In this document: in pieces, positions 61,234-64,000 of the stretch | How positions within the stretch are numbered: position 1 is the stretch's first letter | Layout: each line of letters opens with the position of its first letter | Source: a bacterium | GTDB taxonomy: Bacteria > Krumholzibacteriota > Krumholzibacteriia > LZORAL124-64-63 | NCBI GenBank assembly: GCA_016712675.1 | Contig: JADJQR010000001.1 | Coordinates: forward strand, 3,658,001 to 3,722,000 | DNA length: 64,000 bases | Direction of reading: 5' to 3' | The notes under the pieces: generated by a model | Databases searched by the model: none | The model's input: the letters and a program-made list of their open reading frames with translations, nothing else | Told to the model about the DNA's origin: nothing | Made by a program: the position numbers and the translations under genes

Positions 61234-64000
61234 CACGCGTCCTCCCGCTGGTTGACCAGGGTCTCGATGCGGCGGCGCGCGGGCGGCGGCAGGTCGGCCT
61301 CCTCCAGGCGGCAGACGCCGCGCCAGTCGCAATGGTCGCAGGGCAGGCGCGACAGGCGCTCGCCACCCTGCGCGCGCGGGATGAGCGGGAACGGTCCGGT
61401 GGGCGCCGCGGCCTCGCAGGCCAGGCGCACCAGCCGCGCCGCACCGTCCAGCAGGAGGACGCGGCCGGGACCGTCCAGGTCCGGCAGGTCGCTGCGCGGT
61501 CCCACGCCCGACTTCCCGCCGGCCAGCGCGTAGTACGCCCCCTCGACGATGCGGTCGCCGAGGGCGACGGGACCGTCGATGCCCGGCACCGCCACGGCGC
61601 GCGCCGCGACCGCGGCCGCGTAGAGCGTCACCTGCAGTTCCTCGCCGCGCTCGACGTCGCGTCGCGCATGCAGGTCGCCGGTCTTGAAGTCGAGGACCGC
61701 CACGCGCGTCGTGTCCGCCACCGCGGTGTCCACGCGGTCGATCCGGCCGTCCAGAACGATGTCCGCGGCTTCCGGCGGCAGCGTCGCCGGCAGCGTGGCC
61801 AGCAGCGAGGCGGCGTCCCCGCCCAGCGCCTCCAGCTCGCCCCTCAGCCAGGCGAGCAGGCGGGCCAGCGTCAGCTCGAACGGGATCTCGAAGCCGGCCG
61901 GACGCCACATCGCGAAGCGCTCGAGTTCGAGCCCCACCACGGGTTCGGCCGTCGCCAGGTACGCCTCGCGCCACAGCACACGGTCGGGCTGGGCCCTGGC
62001 GTCGGCCGCGAAGGCGACGGCGGCGGTGCGCTCGAACTCGCGTCGCGCCGCGTCGGCCTCGCCGGCCGCCAGGGCCGCGTAGCCCGTGCCGCCCGGCTGC
62101 AGGAACAGGCGCAGCGCCTCGTGCACGCGCGAGCCGTAGTCGCGGCGGCCGAACTCGCGCTGCACGTCCTCGTCGCGGCGCAGGGCGAAGCGCCGTTCCA
62201 GCAGGAAGCGGTAGGGGCATTCGCGCCACCGGCGCAGCGCCGACCAGTTCAGCCTCTCCACCGGGCGCGCGGGCGCCAGCAGCACGGTCGGCTGCGGCTC
62301 GGCCAGGAACGCGCGCTGGGCGGCCACGGCGGCCACGTTGGCGGTCGTCGACGCCTGCGGGCGCCAGACGGCGGGAGCCTCGGCGCTGACCGCCGCCTCG
62401 CCGGGCGCCAAGCCGTGGACCAGCAGCAGGCGATCGACCAGCGGCGACGGCAGGACGGGTCCGCGGTCATCCTCGCCGGACCAGGTCAGCACGACGCGCG
62501 GGGCGACGTGCAGCAGGCGCAGGAACAGTTCAGCGTCCGCGTCCAGGCTGTCCCGGCGTCCAGGCAGGCCCAGCGCCTCGCGCACCCGGCGCCCGAGGAA
62601 CGCCGGGCGCGCCGGACGCCGCGGCAGGGTGCCGTCGGCCAGGCCGCCGACGACCAGCAGGTCGAAACGCTCGAGCCTCGCCTCGAGATGCCCGGTGACC
62701 AGCAGCCCCAGCCCCGGATCGCGGTGCGGCGGCGCCAGCGTCCCGGACAGCGCGCGGCCGAGATCGGCGGCGAACGCCGCGGCCGTCACCGGCGGCAGCA
62801 GCGCGGCGTCGGCCGCCAGGCTGTCCAGCAGGCGCGTGGCAGCGATCACGTCGGCACGGTCGGCCGCCGGACCGGGCGGGTACTCCGGCGCCAGGAATTC
62901 CCAGGAGCGCCGCAGTGCCGCCAGATGGTCGGCCCAGGCGGCGGTGCCGCGGGCACCGGTGGCCAACAGCGGCGCCAGCGCGTCGCCGATCGCCGCGACG
63001 AAGGCCTCCATGCCGTCGGTGGCGCGGCGCAGCACCGCGCGCGCAGCCTCGTCATGCTCGCGCGCGCGCAGCAGCAGCGATTCGTGGCCGCCCTGGAACG
63101 CCTCGTCCGAGCGCAGCAACCGCTCCAGCCGCAGCGTCCACAGCCCGTGGTTGCCGCCCGGCGCCGGCAGTTCCACGTACGGATGGGTCAGGAGCTCGAG
63201 CACCGCCTCGCCGCGCAGGCCGGTCAGTGCCGCGCGCAGCGCGAAGCGCAGCAGGAGACCCGCCGGCTGCGCCGAGAGCGGCTCGCCGTGCGTGTTGTCC
63301 ACATCGAGACCCGCATCGCGCAGGCGTGCACTGACGCGCGCGGCCAGACGCCGGTCGGGCACCGCCACCGCCACGCGCGCCGTGGTGCCGTCGCGCTCGT
63401 GCAGCCGGCGCACGACCAGGTCGGCGATCACCGCCGCTTCGTGCTCGGCGTTGCCGCAGGCCAGGCACGCCAGCGCGGCGCCGGGCCCGGGCGCGGGCAG
63501 CGGCGGCAGCGCGGCGTCCAGTTCGGCCAGGCGTTCGCGAAGCGCGGGCGCGGGCGGCGCGTCATGAACCGCAACGCTGCTGCCGCCGTCGACGGCCGGA
63601 GTCGCGCCACGATCCGCGCCAAACGTATCCGCGGCGATGCCCAGCAGCACCGCGGCGCGCCGCGCCGGCGCCAGCGGCCCCCCGCGCCGATCGCGCGGAT
63701 CCCAGGTCGCGACCAGGCGCCGCGTCAGCGGGTCGTCATCGCTCCCCACGATGACCAGCGACTCGGACGCCGCGGCCAGCGCCGCGCGCAGCGGCGCCGC
63801 CGTCACCGGGTCCAGCCGCGTGAAGCCGGCGGCCAGGGCCCAGCGCACGCCCGGCGGCGGCCAGGTGCCGGCTGCCGCCGCCGGTGACTCCAGCCTGTCG
63901 GCCAGCAGCACCTGGGTGTCGACGTCGTCGCGCGGCACCCGCGCGCGGTAGGCCTGCCAGGCGTCGACCAGGCTCCGCAACTCGGTCTCGACCGCGCGCA
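61230..64000 (-). CDS. addB: AddB nuclease/helicase-like subunit, 5' end beyond window
   Basis: Partner of AddA; the frame stays open to the right edge, so the N-terminus is missing and the visible part is about 922 residues. The helicase-like half has lost clean motifs, as in AddB. The C-terminal nuclease shows LDGRIDRVD and VAVLDFKTGDL. The iron-sulfur cysteines are in RECPYRFLLERR upstream and PCDHCDWRGVCRLEE at the end, the usual split arrangement. Its stop overlaps the addA start, giving an addB-addA operon. Confidence 0.9.
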   Translation of the reverse strand, partial: RAVETELRSLVDAWQAYRARVPRDDVDTQVLLADRLESPAAAAGTWPPPGVRWALAAGFTRLDPVTAAPLRAALAAASESLVIVGSDDDPLTRRLVATWDPRDRRGGPLAPARRAAVLLGIAADTFGADRGATPAVDGGSSVAVHDAPPAPALRERLAELDAALPPLPAPGPGAALACLACGNAEHEAAVIADLVVRRLHERDGTTARVAVAVPDRRLAARVSARLRDAGLDVDNTHGEPLSAQPAGLLLRFALRAALTGLRGEAVLELLTHPYVELPAPGGNHGLWTLRLERLLRSDEAFQGGHESLLLRAREHDEAARAVLRRATDGMEAFVAAIGDALAPLLATGARGTAAWADHLAALRRSWEFLAPEYPPGPAADRADVIAATRLLDSLAADAALLPPVTAAAFAADLGRALSGTLAPPHRDPGLGLLVTGHLEARLERFDLLVVGGLADGTLPRRPARPAFLGRRVREALGLPGRRDSLDADAELFLRLLHVAPRVVLTWSGEDDRGPVLPSPLVDRLLLVHGLAPGEAAVSAEAPAVWRPQASTTANVAAVAAQRAFLAEPQPTVLLAPARPVERLNWSALRRWRECPYRFLLERRFALRRDEDVQREFGRRDYGSRVHEALRLFLQPGGTGYAALAAGEADAARREFERTAAVAFAADARAQPDRVLWREAYLATAEPVVGLELERFAMWRPAGFEIPFELTLARLLAWLRGELEALGGDAASLLATLPATLPPEAADIVLDGRIDRVDTAVADTTRVAVLDFKTGDLHARRDVERGEELQVTLYAAAVAARAVAVPGIDGPVALGDRIVEGAYYALAGGKSGVGPRSDLPDLDGPGRVLLLDGAARLVRLACEAAAPTGPFPLIPRAQGGERLSRLPCDHCDWRGVCRLEEADLPPPARRRIETLVNQREDAW

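Overview
This is a GC-rich bacterial window, densely packed with genes. The wall architecture is diderm: there are lipoprotein signals, an outer-membrane beta-barrel, a type VI secretion system and SurA/PpiC-like folding factors. Four secreted proteins end in a FlgD/Por-type Ig-like module with an NPFNPR-like motif. This is common in the FCB superphylum and candidate phyla such as Krumholzibacteriota or Eisenbacteria. No SusC/SusD pair is present, so a typical Bacteroidota is unlikely. The phylum placement is an inference. No rRNA, tRNA, CRISPR array, prophage or insertion sequence was seen.

Layout. 1-1337: edge of a T6SS cluster (tssB, tssA). 1871-8585: a SMUG1-type uracil-DNA glycosylase coupled to a HerA-like ATPase, a YtcJ-like amidohydrolase and a leucine-rich-repeat lipoprotein. 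8702-12287: a glycan-binding lipoprotein, a ROK repressor and a GH16 laminarinase in one operon. 12317-19051: a secreted papain-like protease, RNase H1, a PpiC-like protein and small secreted proteins and lipoproteins. 19216-30132: divergent beta-glucan operons (GH1 and a glycosidase fused to an outer-membrane barrel on one side; a secreted protein, a GH149-like phosphorylase and a GH16-like enzyme on the other). 30260-36696: a Ca/Na antiporter, an M16 peptidase, a secreted protein and an ADP-ribosylglycohydrolase. 36858-39292: a GPH sugar symporter and GH17. 39441-43008: a thioredoxin-TPR protein with an in-frame UGA, a DUF115/MAF protein and OsmC. 43034-49506: an operon of three alkaline-phosphatase-superfamily enzymes, a ribbon-helix-helix protein and a membrane protein. 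49864-57519: a solenoid-like protein with HD-GYP, an M28 peptidase, MntP, bacteriohemerythrin and a PDZ protein. 57631-64000: AddA and AddB.

The main functional story is a beta-1,3-glucan (laminarin-type) utilisation regulon. Surface GH16, GH17 and the GH-barrel fusion would cut the polymer, a GPH symporter would import oligosaccharides, and GH1 and a GH149-like phosphorylase would break them down inside. Four promoters share one palindromic operator: ACTTTGTTCG, five bases, then its inverse. Its geometry resembles that of XylR-type ROK operators, and the ROK gene lies in one of the controlled operons. The parts are scattered over about 30 kb yet tied together by this operator.

The most unusual single gene is at 39441-40640. 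An in-frame TGA sits exactly where the first cysteine of the thioredoxin CxxC motif should be, followed by a SECIS-like hairpin. It is best read as a UxxC selenoprotein that ordinary gene calling would truncate.
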